In this document: positions 54,613 to 63,921 of the stretch, piece after piece | Position numbering within the stretch: the stretch's first letter is position 1 | How the letters are laid out: each line of letters opens with the position of its first letter | Assembly (NCBI GenBank): GCA_036504055.1 | Contig: DASXVU010000003.1 | Span: forward strand, 1-64,000 | DNA from: Methanomassiliicoccales archaeon | GTDB lineage: Archaea; Thermoplasmatota; Thermoplasmata; Methanomassiliicoccales; UBA472 | DNA: 64,000 nt | Direction: 5' to 3' | Notes under the pieces: model-generated | Databases searched by the model: none | What the model was told of the DNA's origin: nothing | Seen by the model: only the letters and a program-made list of their open reading frames with translations | Made by a program: the position numbers and the translations under genes

Positions 54613-55022
54613 TTCAATCTCACCGATATTCTTTATCACCGCATAGTGGCAAAGCCTTCTAGCGCGGTAAGGAACACTTATCGCCGGATGAGAAATAACC
54701 CTAATGTCGTCCGATCGGCAAATCGTTCTTGCTCTGTCCCGTTCGCTACATAGATGCAACGAAATCATAACGTCCCGACGGTTATCTCCACCCCATCCTT
54801 CTCCGTTGACATGACCAAACCTTTAAGCAAAAGCCAGTCATGACATCGGACATAGGGGACTCCGGCAGAGCAAGCTTGGAGATGAAGAGAAGAGGGTCAG
54901 CTGATCCGAAAGGATATGATGAGCCCTATGAGTGCCGATCCAACGCCGGTCCCTTATCTGTCTGGGCTCATCTTCATGTCCGATTTTGGACATATACCTA
55001 CCAAAATCAAATAACAAATGGT
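54613..55022. other. Gene-poor stretch between the small ORF and rusA
   Basis: No convincing gene. It contains ATGTCC-GATTTT-GGACAT (54976-54993), an inverted repeat 30 bases after the rusA stop on the minus strand, which may form a hairpin at the end of that transcript. The plus-strand frame over part of it is antisense to rusA and looks non-coding. Confidence 0.5.
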
Positions 55023-55556
55023 CTATTGGAGCCTGGTGACCTTGATGTTCAGGCCTGGCGGTTGGTTGCCATCACCGTAACATTTGCTGGCGGTGATCGA
55101 GACCACCAACGCATCATCCGGTATCAGCACGTCGGTTATTCCGTCCAGGACGGCCCTTATCAGTTTATCCAGATCGGGGCGTTTGGTGTTCAGCTTGTAT
55201 TTCTTGGGAGTGCTCTTCGGCTTAGTGAAAACGAAGTGCAGCTGAACGTCATAACCCTGTCGCCGGTCATCGGAGAAGAACGTGCAAGATCGTGATTCAT
55301 CCGCGCATTGCGCCTCGTGGGCTATGCGTTCCCTCCAGCGGTTGGTGTTCTTGTTGCCGTGTGTGGTCACCACGCGGTTCAGCTTCTTGATGTAGAACGA
55401 TTTGGTGGAACCCTGTGGCACCGGTTCACCGCCCACGAAGAACTCTACCATGTCAAGGTCATCCACTGGGGGCGAATCTTCCGGATGGTCTTCCACTGGA
55501 CTACGGTCGTAGCCGGAAAATTCATCCATTACGCCTTCGGTCGACTCCAAATGCAT
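55023..55556 (-). CDS. RusA-family Holliday junction resolvase
   Basis: The 177-residue protein has an acidic N-terminal extension (residues 1-35) and a RusA core: FFVGGEPVPQGSTKSF, then RPDLDKLIRAVLDGITDVLIPDDALVVSI, with the catalytic aspartates DxD and DD. RusA enzymes come mostly from phages and plasmids, so this copy may be a mobile-element relic or a domesticated gene. AATTATTAA lies about 25 bases upstream of the ATG, which suggests a leaderless mRNA. Confidence 0.85.
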   Translation of the reverse strand: MHLESTEGVMDEFSGYDRSPVEDHPEDSPPVDDLDMVEFFVGGEPVPQGSTKSFYIKKLNRVVTTHGNKNTNRWRERIAHEAQCADESRSCTFFSDDRRQGYDVQLHFVFTKPKSTPKKYKLNTKRPDLDKLIRAVLDGITDVLIPDDALVVSITASKCYGDGNQPPGLNIKVTRLQ

Positions 55557-55588
55557 CCCAGACCGGAAATGTATTTTGTAGTTAATAA

Positions 55589-56800
55589 TTATTTGTCTGA
55601 AATTGGCAATACTGGTCCTTTACGTTCGAAGAACACACGCTCTTTGCGTGCCTTGATGAAGGTGTCGATGAGGAAGATGTTGCCGATCATGACCAACAGG
55701 AACCCGATGAACCAGGAGCCGGGAAAATCTATCGTCGGACGACTGGAGGCGTGCTCGGCGAAGAGGACCGTCAGCCCCAGCGGGAGATATGACAGGAAGC
55801 ACCTGACAAGGATCTTCCTGTTGGTCGCTCCCCACGCCAGCAGCAACGCGACGATCATCAGGTAGTAGCCCAGGTGGATCTTCGGGTAGAACAGGAAGAA
55901 CACCATCATGACGATGAAGCAGCCTTCCCAAAAGGTGGTCGTGTCCCTCTTTCTGTAGACATAGTAGCTGGCGCCGGCGATCGTTACCAAAGTCATGATG
56001 ACCCCGATCGTCCCAGGCAGCGTATATCCGCCCAGGTCCCAGAAGTGCCATGCGCTCATGCCGCCGGTCTGTGCATTCTTGTCCTGAAGGAGATAGTATG
56101 ACGGGAAGCTGAGGAACTTGTCCGGTGCGATGATCAAGAAAGGCACGATGACCGCGGCCATGATCAACGCTGTGATCCCGAACATCTTCCAGGCATCCTT
56201 CCTGGTCGGCGCCTTGATCAGGAACACCATGTAGATGATACCGTTGAAGAACTTCGTCCATATACCGATCGTTTCCACCAGCACCGACGTTTTAAGACGA
56301 CCCAGGACGAAGATGAACAAAGGAAGCAGGAAGACCAGGGTGGTTATCGCCTCGTCCTGCACGCCGAACGGTGAGTCGATCAACGGATAGGGCAAGAACA
56401 TGAAGGCCATTCCGGCGATGAACGCCGCTTGTTCGTCATAGCGGCGCAGGAAAACATAGAACGAGATACCGGTGAAGATGCTCCAGAGCGAAAAATACAG
56501 CGCGTATTGGTACGACTCCCCGCCCACCAGCTGAGCTGGGACCATGATGTAATCGATGATCGGCGGCGACTCCATGGAGAAATCCTTGTAAGGGATCTGG
56601 CCATTGAGGATCGCGGACGTGCGGTTGCGGTAGAAGTTGATGTCGTCGTTGATCGGCACGTTGGGGTCGTGCTTGATCACCGTCTCGTTAACGGCGATAA
56701 GCGAGCCGTAGAGCACCAGGCCGATGACCAGCATCACTGCTACCTTCTGCAGCGGGGTCATCCGGCCGATGCGCTTCAGGACGCACTTCCCCAATTCCAT
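55589..56800 (-). CDS. Polytopic glycosyltransferase-like membrane protein
   Basis: The 403-residue protein has about ten membrane helices and an extracytoplasmic loop after the first (INDDINFYRNRTSAILNGQIPYKDF), which is the typical pattern of GT-C-fold mannosyltransferases of the DUF2029/GT87 type. A D-D pair in that loop could be catalytic. It probably uses polyprenyl-phosphate sugars in surface glycan or lipid synthesis. It follows aspS by 15 bases on the minus strand. Confidence 0.75.
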   Translation of the reverse strand: MELGKCVLKRIGRMTPLQKVAVMLVIGLVLYGSLIAVNETVIKHDPNVPINDDINFYRNRTSAILNGQIPYKDFSMESPPIIDYIMVPAQLVGGESYQYALYFSLWSIFTGISFYVFLRRYDEQAAFIAGMAFMFLPYPLIDSPFGVQDEAITTLVFLLPLFIFVLGRLKTSVLVETIGIWTKFFNGIIYMVFLIKAPTRKDAWKMFGITALIMAAVIVPFLIIAPDKFLSFPSYYLLQDKNAQTGGMSAWHFWDLGGYTLPGTIGVIMTLVTIAGASYYVYRKRDTTTFWEGCFIVMMVFFLFYPKIHLGYYLMIVALLLAWGATNRKILVRCFLSYLPLGLTVLFAEHASSRPTIDFPGSWFIGFLLVMIGNIFLIDTFIKARKERVFFERKGPVLPISDK

Positions 56801-56815
56801 CTGTCACCCTTCCGC

Positions 56816-58135
56816 TCACGGCACCAGGCGGTTGCGGTCACGGGGGAAGAGGATCGCCTCACGTATGTTTTGCTGGTTAAGCATCTTGACCACGAACCGT
56901 TCGACGCCGAAGCCCCAGCCGCCGTGCGGTGGCATGCCATAGGCGAAAGAACTCCGGTAGAAATCGAAAGCCTCCGGGTTAAGCCCTTTCTTCACCATGC
57001 GCGCCGTCAGCTTGTCATGCCGGTGCTCCCTCTGCCCCCCCGAGGCCATCTCCTGCCCCTTATAGTCCAGGTCGAACGAGTAGGAGTAAGGGGTGCCATC
57101 CTTCTCCATGATGTAGAAAGGCTTGGCCTCTTCCGGATATTCATAGATCCAGTACATCTCATAGCCCTTTTCCATCATGAGGTCTCCGAGAACCTTCTCC
57201 CCTTCGGTGCCCAGGTCATCACCGTGGCATACGTTGAAACCTCCGGCGCAGACCATATCGATGGCGTCGGCGTAGGTTATCATCGGGTACGGTGCCCTCG
57301 GCAGGGTTACCGAGGTGTTCAGCTTCTCCAGGTGTTCCTTTCCCCTCTCCATGACCCCCTTGATGACATATTGCGTGCATGCCTCCAGCATAGCCATCAC
57401 GTCCCGTTGTGAGGCAATATGGGCCATCTCGGCATCGAATGAGATGAACTCGGATACATGTCGGACGGTGTCGGACGGTTCCGCCCGGAACGCCTGTCCG
57501 ATCTCGAATACCCGGTCCAGCCCGGTCGCCATGAGCATCTGCTTATACAGCTGCGGAGACTGCGCCAGGTAGGCCTTCTTTCCGAAGTAGTTGATCTCGA
57601 ACAGCGTCGCCCCGCCCTCGGCTCCGGACGCCACGATCTTGGGGGTGAACGTCTCGACGAAGTTCTCCTTCTCGAGGTACTCATCGATCAGGCGCAGCGT
57701 CAGCGACTTGATCTCGAAGACCGCCCTGGTCTCCGGCTTCCTGAGGTCCATGAAACGGTTGTCGAATCGGGTCTCCGGTTCCACGCTGACCTTGTCCACC
57801 ACGCCCATCGGGAGCGGCGATTGAGAGGTGCTGAGGATGTCCATCTCCGAAGGGATGATCTCGAACCCCGCCTTCGCCTGGGCGCTCTGCTTCACCAGGC
57901 CGGCGATCCGGACCACGGATTCTCGCGGCACCGAGGAAAGCTTGTCCATCAGCTCGGGGACGATCTTCTTTTTAGGAGCGGTGATCTGGACGATACCGTA
58001 CCTGTCCCGCAATATGAGGAACGAGATACCTCCTAAGTTCCTTACTTCTTGGACCCATCCCTCCACGACGACCACTTTGTCAAAGTCTTCGCTGGAGATG
58101 TTCTTCGAGTTCTTCGTGGGCATAATCGGTTCCAT
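56816..58135 (-). CDS. aspS: Aspartyl-tRNA synthetase, archaeal type
   Basis: The 439-residue class II synthetase has an N-terminal OB-fold anticodon domain (residues 15-110) and the catalytic domain with motif 2 FRAEPSDTVRHVSEF and motif 3 GVERFVVKMLN. It lacks the bacterial insertion, as expected for the archaeal kind, which often charges both tRNA-Asp and tRNA-Asn. ATG 58135 is used; GTG 58144 is possible and closer to the expected leaderless distance from TTAATAAAT upstream. Confidence 0.95.
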   Translation of the reverse strand: MEPIMPTKNSKNISSEDFDKVVVVEGWVQEVRNLGGISFLILRDRYGIVQITAPKKKIVPELMDKLSSVPRESVVRIAGLVKQSAQAKAGFEIIPSEMDILSTSQSPLPMGVVDKVSVEPETRFDNRFMDLRKPETRAVFEIKSLTLRLIDEYLEKENFVETFTPKIVASGAEGGATLFEINYFGKKAYLAQSPQLYKQMLMATGLDRVFEIGQAFRAEPSDTVRHVSEFISFDAEMAHIASQRDVMAMLEACTQYVIKGVMERGKEHLEKLNTSVTLPRAPYPMITYADAIDMVCAGGFNVCHGDDLGTEGEKVLGDLMMEKGYEMYWIYEYPEEAKPFYIMEKDGTPYSYSFDLDYKGQEMASGGQREHRHDKLTARMVKKGLNPEAFDFYRSSFAYGMPPHGGWGFGVERFVVKMLNQQNIREAILFPRDRNRLVP

Positions 58136-58288
58136 GGCTCGCACCCAGCTCGGAATATGGCAGGGATTTATTAATAGTGTTGGCAGACCGGGACGATCGT
58201 GAGTGACTGCTGGCTCCTTTCGTGGGATGCCGAGGATGGGCAGTTAGGCGAAGAATAATAAACAATGGGCTCTACATGGCTACCTCCA

Positions 58289-58510
58289 ATGCCTAAAGTA
58301 ACGGTAAACCACGAAACCTGCATCTCCTGCGGACTGTGCTTCAACGACAACTGCCCGGATGTATTCGAGGAAGGCGCTGATGGCAGTTCTCAGCTGAGGG
58401 TCGCGTTCCGGAAGGAAACGCTATATCAGGGCGAGATCCCGGACAGTATGAAGGCCTGCGCCCAGAAGGCCGAGGAAGACTGTCCAGTGTCGGCAATTAC
58501 GGTGAAATGA
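58289..58510 (+). CDS. Single-cluster ferredoxin (first of two)
   Basis: The 73-residue ferredoxin has CISCGLCFNDNCPD at the N-terminus and CAQKAEEDCPVSAI near the end. As in Pyrococcus-type ferredoxins, three N-terminal cysteines and the last CP cysteine would hold one [4Fe-4S] cluster, and the other two may form a disulfide. ATG 58289 lies about 28 bases after GAATAATAAAC, which fits a leaderless start. Confidence 0.92.
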   Translation: MPKVTVNHETCISCGLCFNDNCPDVFEEGADGSSQLRVAFRKETLYQGEIPDSMKACAQKAEEDCPVSAITVK

Positions 58511-58597
58511 GACATCGGTATGAAATACGATCGGTTATCGACCCATATTGCATCCGACCGAAAACAATAAAGTCCGATGCTTCTCTCTATATCCTTC

Positions 58598-58819
58598 ATG
58601 CCGAAGGTCAAGGTTGACGAGAACGAGTGTACCGGTTGCGGATTGTGCTACAACGACGAATGTCCCGACGTCTTCATGGAAGGGGCGGACGGGATCTCCG
58701 AAGTGAAGCCGCCATTCCAGAAGGGAGACACCCACAGCGGCGAGATCCCGGCGGACAAGAAGGACTGCGCTCAAAAGGCAGCGGACGCCTGCCCGGTGAC
58801 CGCGATCACCGTCGAGTGA
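58598..58819 (+). CDS. Single-cluster ferredoxin (second of two)
   Basis: A 73-residue paralogue of the ferredoxin just upstream, equal in length and close in sequence: CTGCGLCYNDECPD and CAQKAADACPVTAI. It has its own TATA-like ACAATAAAG about 28 bases before the ATG, so the two may be expressed under different conditions. They arose by tandem duplication. Confidence 0.92.
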   Translation: MPKVKVDENECTGCGLCYNDECPDVFMEGADGISEVKPPFQKGDTHSGEIPADKKDCAQKAADACPVTAITVE

Positions 58820-58850
58820 AACCTTAACCTTCACTTCGTCGGCTGGACGG

Positions 58851-59852
58851 TCATTCCACCGCCTTCTCGACGAAGGTCAGTTTCTTTCTGTCAGTGGACA
58901 GTTCGCATCTTGTTCCTAAGGGAATAGTGAACATCGGATCGGTGTGCCCGATGTCGATCCCCGCCACGACCGGTATGTCGCATTCCCCCATCAGATCATC
59001 GATTATCATCGCCATCGAGTCGTTCTGACCGAACCCCGCCTCGCTCGGCGAGCGTCCGACGACCAGACCGTAGATATTGTCGAAGACGCCCATCTGTTTC
59101 AGATGGGTCAGGTCCCGATCGAAGATCTCGGGCGTCGCCGATCCGTCATCCTCCAGGAACAGTATCGCGCCGTTCATGTCCGGCCAATATTCGGTCCCCG
59201 CCAGAAGCATGAGCGTGCTCAGGTTCCCGCCCACCGCCCTGCCCTTGGCGTGGCCTTCTCTAAGCACATCCCATCCCGGGTTATTCTTCCACTCCCTTGG
59301 ACCCAGGTTCTCGTTAAGGAACCAGCGGTCCTCTGCCCAGTTCTCGGAGGCCTCCACCGGGATATTGTTGGACCCTTCCAACAGCACCTGGTCGAACGAC
59401 CTCTCTGCGTAGGCGGACATCTCCGGCTGGCAGAATGTGACGAAGGCGGGACCATGGAAATTGACCAGCCCGGACCTGGCCAGGATCGCGATGTTCAGTG
59501 CGGTCACGTCGCTGAAGCCGATGAAAGCCTTCCTGCTCTCCCGGATGGCCTTGTAGTCCAGCTCGGGCAAGAGCTGGTTCGAGTTGAATCCGCCTATCAC
59601 CGACATCACCAGGTCGACTTCCGGATCAAGGAATGCGTCCATGATGTCCATGGACCTTTCTTGGATCGTTCCGGAGGCATGACCTCGGGAACCCATGGCA
59701 TGTTTGGCCATCTGGACCTTCAGCCCCTTCGATTCGAGCCTCCGGATTCCGATGTCCCAGACCCTCGGTTCCAATATACTGGCTGACAGGGATGGGGCCA
59801 CCAGGCGGACTATGCCCCCGGACTTCACTCTCTTCGGTTTGACCAGGTCCAT
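58851..59852 (-). CDS. S66-family LD-carboxypeptidase / MccF-like peptidase
   Basis: The 333-residue protein has the S66 layout: nucleophile in GFSDVTALNIAIL (Ser about residue 115), Glu in ILFLEDDG, and His in GIDIGHTDPMFTIPLG. In bacteria these enzymes trim murein peptides or, as MccF, cleave microcin C-type toxins. A murein role is unlikely in an archaeon, so detoxification or peptide recycling is more likely. ATG 59852 gives the usual N-terminus (MDLVKPKRVKSGGIVRLVAP). Confidence 0.9.
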   Translation of the reverse strand: MDLVKPKRVKSGGIVRLVAPSLSASILEPRVWDIGIRRLESKGLKVQMAKHAMGSRGHASGTIQERSMDIMDAFLDPEVDLVMSVIGGFNSNQLLPELDYKAIRESRKAFIGFSDVTALNIAILARSGLVNFHGPAFVTFCQPEMSAYAERSFDQVLLEGSNNIPVEASENWAEDRWFLNENLGPREWKNNPGWDVLREGHAKGRAVGGNLSTLMLLAGTEYWPDMNGAILFLEDDGSATPEIFDRDLTHLKQMGVFDNIYGLVVGRSPSEAGFGQNDSMAMIIDDLMGECDIPVVAGIDIGHTDPMFTIPLGTRCELSTDRKKLTFVEKAVE

Positions 59853-59972
59853 GCCTGGAGGTAACAGGCCACGGTGGGTTATTCCTTTCGCCCACCGGTC
59901 GTGTGCAACATCCTTTGATGGTAACTGGTAACGGTCATGCAATACATTCCAGCACGCCAAATGCGGCATCAA

Positions 59973-59982
59973 TTTTTAAATA
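59973..59982 (+). promoter_or_regulatory. TATA-like box for fbp-tpiA
   Basis: TTTTTAAATA, 44 to 53 bases before the ATG at 60026. The predicted start near 60005 would leave a short leader. Confidence 0.6.
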
Positions 59983-60025
59983 GGGTCACTGCATTTCACA
60001 AACTCAATCTAGGTACGGGAATCAC

Positions 60026-61168
60026 ATGACGGACAAAGTGACTGTTTCAGTGATAAAGGCGGATGTCGGATCGGTATGCGGGCACTCGAAGCCTCACCCG
60101 AAGATGATGTCGGTCTGCGGGGACGTCCTGAAGGACGGTGTCCGGGCGGGCACGATCAACGACTTCTACGTCACTAGGGTGGGGGATGACATTAACCTGT
60201 TCATGACCCACAACAAGGGAGAGAACAATTGCGACGTGCACGGACTGGCATGGGAGGCGTTCCAAAGAGCCGCCAAGCTGGCCAAGGAGATGAAGATGTA
60301 CGCCGCCGGTCAGGACATCCTGAAGGACGCGTTCAGCGGCAACATCCGGGGCATGGGCCCGGGAGCCGCGGAGATGGAGTTCATAGAACGCGGTTCGGAA
60401 CCGGTAGTCTTCTTCATGGCCGACAAGACCGAGCCGTCCGCCTATTCGATGCCATTGACCAGGACCTTCATGGACCCGTTCACGACCACCGGACTCATCA
60501 TCGACCCGAAGGCCCACGAAGGATTCAGGTTCGAGATACAGGACGTTCTGGACTCGAAGAAATGCATGATGTCTGCGCCGGAAGAGTCGTATGACATACT
60601 CAGCCTGCTGGGCGATACCTCCCGATATGCGATCAAGAGGATCTTCAGCAAGAACAAGGACATGGGCATCTCAGCGGTCGTAAGCACCGAGAAGCTGAAC
60701 CTGTGCGCCGGCAAGTACGTCGGCAAGGACGACCCGGTCTGCGTCGTACGGTGCCAGTCCGGATTCCCGGCGGTCGGAGAGGTCCTCCAGCCATACATGC
60801 ACCCGTATATGGTGGCCGGCTGGATGAGAGGGTCTCATATCGGCGCCTGGTATCCCTGCTCGGTCGCAGATTCGGACCCGGTCTACTTCGATGGGCCGCC
60901 ACGCGTCTGTGCCCTCGGTTTCCAGATCAGCCACGGAAAGATCCAGGGCATGGAGGACCCAGGCAGCCCGGTCGGGTTCCACACGCCGGTCGACTTCTTC
61001 TCCGGCAGCTGCTGGGACACCGCCCGCCAGAAGGCCATCAAGGCCAGCATCTACCTGAGGCAGCAGGGTCCGTTCATGCCAGGCATCCTGGGACCGGAAG
61101 AGATGGAATACACCACCCGCCCGGCCGTCCTCAGCAAGCTGAAAGACAGGATGGAAGACATTGAGTAA
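60026..61168 (+). CDS. fbp: Fructose-1,6-bisphosphate aldolase/phosphatase
   Basis: The 380-residue bifunctional archaeal enzyme makes fructose 6-phosphate from triose phosphates, committing carbon to gluconeogenesis. The N-terminus TVSVIKADVGSVCGHSKPHP holds the conserved metal ligands, and the family blocks DINLFMTHNKGENNCDVHGLAWEAF and FHTPVDFFSGSCWDTARQKA are present. It overlaps tpiA by eight bases; TpiA supplies one of its substrates, so the operon is metabolically coherent. Confidence 0.96.
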   Translation: MTDKVTVSVIKADVGSVCGHSKPHPKMMSVCGDVLKDGVRAGTINDFYVTRVGDDINLFMTHNKGENNCDVHGLAWEAFQRAAKLAKEMKMYAAGQDILKDAFSGNIRGMGPGAAEMEFIERGSEPVVFFMADKTEPSAYSMPLTRTFMDPFTTTGLIIDPKAHEGFRFEIQDVLDSKKCMMSAPEESYDILSLLGDTSRYAIKRIFSKNKDMGISAVVSTEKLNLCAGKYVGKDDPVCVVRCQSGFPAVGEVLQPYMHPYMVAGWMRGSHIGAWYPCSVADSDPVYFDGPPRVCALGFQISHGKIQGMEDPGSPVGFHTPVDFFSGSCWDTARQKAIKASIYLRQQGPFMPGILGPEEMEYTTRPAVLSKLKDRMEDIE

Positions 61169-61838
61169 GCTCGCGACCCCGGCCATCATCGTCAACTTCA
61201 AGGTGTACCGAGAGGTGGAGGGCACAAAGGCCGTCTCCATCGCTCTGGCCTGCCAGAAGGTTGCCGAAGAGTCCGGGGTCAGCGTCGCGGTCTGTCCTCC
61301 GGCAGTCGAACTGTCAAGGGTAGCCGCGGCGGTAAACATCCCGGTACTGGCACAGCATGTCGACGCGAGGAAGCCCGGCTCCAACACCGGTTGGATCACG
61401 CCGGAGATGGTCGCGTCGGCGGGCGCAGCCGGTACTCTATTGAACCATTCCGAGCATCGGCTAGAGATCACCGACCTGAAGAACTCGGTTTCCGCGTGCA
61501 GAGCGAACAGTCTGCTATCGGTTGTCTGTGCCGATTCGGCGGAGACATCCGGTGCGGTAGCATTTTTCAAGCCCGATTTCATCGCGGTGGAACCGCCGGA
61601 GCTGATCGGAGGGGACATATCGGTCACGTCAGCAAGGCCGGAGGTCGTATCCGATGCCGTCAACGCGGTACACCGGGTCGATGCCAATATCCCGGTGCTT
61701 TGCGGGGCGGGTGTCAAGACCGGCAAGGACGTGAAGGCCGCCATCGACCTGGGAGCGAAAGGGGTGCTCCTGGCATCCGGAGTGGTGAAGGCCTCCGATG
61801 TCAGAAAGGCGCTTTCCGACCTGGTCAGCGGCATCTGA
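61161..61838 (+). CDS. tpiA: Triosephosphate isomerase
   Basis: The 225-residue archaeal-type enzyme (short form) has NFK at the N-terminus (IIVNFKVYRE), the catalytic His in LLNHSEHRL, the catalytic Glu in AVEPPELIG and the phosphate-binding CGAGVKTGKD. It starts with TTG at 61161, within the end of fbp. Confidence 0.96.
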   Translation: MSKLATPAIIVNFKVYREVEGTKAVSIALACQKVAEESGVSVAVCPPAVELSRVAAAVNIPVLAQHVDARKPGSNTGWITPEMVASAGAAGTLLNHSEHRLEITDLKNSVSACRANSLLSVVCADSAETSGAVAFFKPDFIAVEPPELIGGDISVTSARPEVVSDAVNAVHRVDANIPVLCGAGVKTGKDVKAAIDLGAKGVLLASGVVKASDVRKALSDLVSGI

Positions 61839-61909
61839 TTATTCTGACCGTTCTCTCAGGTTCAGAGTAGCACATCGATGTATGGTCCTAACGGTCGCAT
61901 GTCCCTAGC

Positions 61910-63907
61910 ATGCGTCGATGGGATCAGCCGGTGGCCGTCCTTGCCCTTCTTGCTCTGCTGATGCCCGTGCTCCCGGTGGTTGCGGGAACGGATGTCAGCG
62001 GGGATCCGACCCCCATGCTCCTCCTGGTCAGGGTGGCCCCATCGACGCCTCTCGAATTTGTGACCATCCAGAATGTCTCGAATCGGACCATGGACCTACG
62101 CGGTTACACAATCGACGACGGTGAGGGGTGGATCAAGTTGAACGAGACGATGCCGCTTAAACATGGAGAACGGCTGAGCTTCTCTCCAGACCCGGTCTCA
62201 TTCAGGACCTACTACCCGGAGGAAATGGTCATGGCCTATCGTGGAGAACACGCCATAACCCATGGAACCCTCGCCCTGGCAGATAAGGGTGACCAGGTCA
62301 GCCTGATCGGTCCGGGCGGAGAGTTGGTCGACACCTTCTGTTACGGTGCTGCCTCAACGACCTCAGGATGGGCGGGATCGCCTTTCACGCCATTGCCGAA
62401 AGGGGACATGGCCGTTCGCGACATGACGGTCCACGACACGGATACCGCCTCGGACTGGTTCCGTTCCTGCGCGGGGAGGTCGGAACGGGACATAACGTCA
62501 TATGAGGGAACTGTTGAGCCCTTTACCTCCCCCGAGGATGCGCAGATGAGAATGGTCCGGGAGATAGGCTATGCTCGGGAAAGCATAGAGGCGTGCGTCT
62601 ACGAGATGGGCGATCCATTGATAACGAGGATGTTCTCCGACGCCGAGGCCGATGGCGTGAAGGTGAGGATCCTGATCGAGGGTCAGCCGGTAACCGGTCT
62701 GTCCAACTCCTCCAAGACCGCCGTCGCTACCTTGGTTTCCTCTGGATGCGATGTCCGCTTGATGATATCAAATCAAAGCTATCGGAGATACGATTGCCTG
62801 CACGCCAAGTATTTCGTCATCGACCGGGAGCGGGTCACCGTGATGTCCGAGAACTGGGCGGGCGGCCTGATCACCAACCGCGGTTGGGGGGCGACGGTCG
62901 TATCACCAGGATTGGCACGGGATGTGATTGACATGTTCCAGGAGGATTCCTCCCTGGACCGGCGGGATGTGAAGGAGGCATCACCAATGGTCAAGGATTG
63001 GTACGCTCCCCCGACCGATGTCGATCCGCTTTCCGCAAACGGAAGAAATAGGGAGCCGGTGACCTGCGACGTTTCCCTGATAGTTTCCCCGGACACTGCA
63101 TACCGGGGCATCCTAGGCCTGATCTCATCCGCTACCTCCAGACTTCTGGTCGAACAGTTGTACATCGACCCGGCCTGGGTGGGGAAGAATCAGATAATGG
63201 ACGAACTGATAGACGCGGCCAGTAGAGGTGTGAAGGTGCGTGTGCTGCTCGACCAGACCTTTGTGGACACCTCTGACACTCGGAACAACTCGATGACGGT
63301 GGATGCACTCAACACCCAGGCCAGGGAACTGGGCATTGACCTCGAGGCCAGGCTCATTTCGGACTATCACGATCTCGGTGTCCTCCACAACAAGGGGGTC
63401 ATCGCCGACGACAGGGTATTGGTTTCCAGCATCAACTGGGTGGACGCATCCGTGTTCCAGAACCGGGAGATAGGGCTGATAATATCATCGTCATCGATGG
63501 CCGCATTCTTCGCCGATTTCTTTTGGAATGATTGGGCGGTCGATCCAGACCCGCCCTCGATCCGTCTTCCCTGGAACAATCTGACCTTGAGCGAAGGGCA
63601 GCCATTGCTCCTGGACGCCACCAAGTGCAATGATAATGCAGGCATAGCCTCTTACTTTTGGACCGATGGTCGGGACGGACGCCAATGGAACGGCTCGTAC
63701 CAGATGGTCTATCTGGAGTTGGGGGTCCATGAGATCACCCTGGAGGTCACCGATCGTTTCGGGAACACGGCGACAGCGAGGCTGCTCGTGATAGTCAATC
63801 CCCTGGCACCGGTCGACGAAACGAACTATCTGATCCTCGTTCCGGCGGGAGGCGTCGGTCTGGCCGGTCTTATCTGGTTTGCCTGGAAAAGAAATAAGAG
63901 GCGCTAG
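61910..63907 (+). CDS. Secreted phospholipase D-like protein with lamin-tail domain
   Basis: The 665-residue protein has a signal peptide (residues 1-27), a lamin-tail/LTD domain (about 35-145; EFVTIQNVSNRTMDLRGYTI), two PLD-type catalytic halves with HKD motifs (CLHAKYFVIDRERVTVMSEN near residue 305 and LHNKGVIADDRVLVSSIN near 490), a beta domain of the PKD type (about 550-635) and a C-terminal anchor (residues 640-660). It probably acts outside the cell as a nuclease or phosphodiesterase. LTD domains often accompany secreted nucleases. Confidence 0.88.
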   Translation: MRRWDQPVAVLALLALLMPVLPVVAGTDVSGDPTPMLLLVRVAPSTPLEFVTIQNVSNRTMDLRGYTIDDGEGWIKLNETMPLKHGERLSFSPDPVSFRTYYPEEMVMAYRGEHAITHGTLALADKGDQVSLIGPGGELVDTFCYGAASTTSGWAGSPFTPLPKGDMAVRDMTVHDTDTASDWFRSCAGRSERDITSYEGTVEPFTSPEDAQMRMVREIGYARESIEACVYEMGDPLITRMFSDAEADGVKVRILIEGQPVTGLSNSSKTAVATLVSSGCDVRLMISNQSYRRYDCLHAKYFVIDRERVTVMSENWAGGLITNRGWGATVVSPGLARDVIDMFQEDSSLDRRDVKEASPMVKDWYAPPTDVDPLSANGRNREPVTCDVSLIVSPDTAYRGILGLISSATSRLLVEQLYIDPAWVGKNQIMDELIDAASRGVKVRVLLDQTFVDTSDTRNNSMTVDALNTQARELGIDLEARLISDYHDLGVLHNKGVIADDRVLVSSINWVDASVFQNREIGLIISSSSMAAFFADFFWNDWAVDPDPPSIRLPWNNLTLSEGQPLLLDATKCNDNAGIASYFWTDGRDGRQWNGSYQMVYLELGVHEITLEVTDRFGNTATARLLVIVNPLAPVDETNYLILVPAGGVGLAGLIWFAWKRNKRR

Positions 63908-63921
63908 CGCAATCGGCCGGC

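Noticed and set aside
54840-55295. 151-codon plus-strand open frame.
   Set aside because: Most of it is antisense to rusA and it has no recognisable domain.
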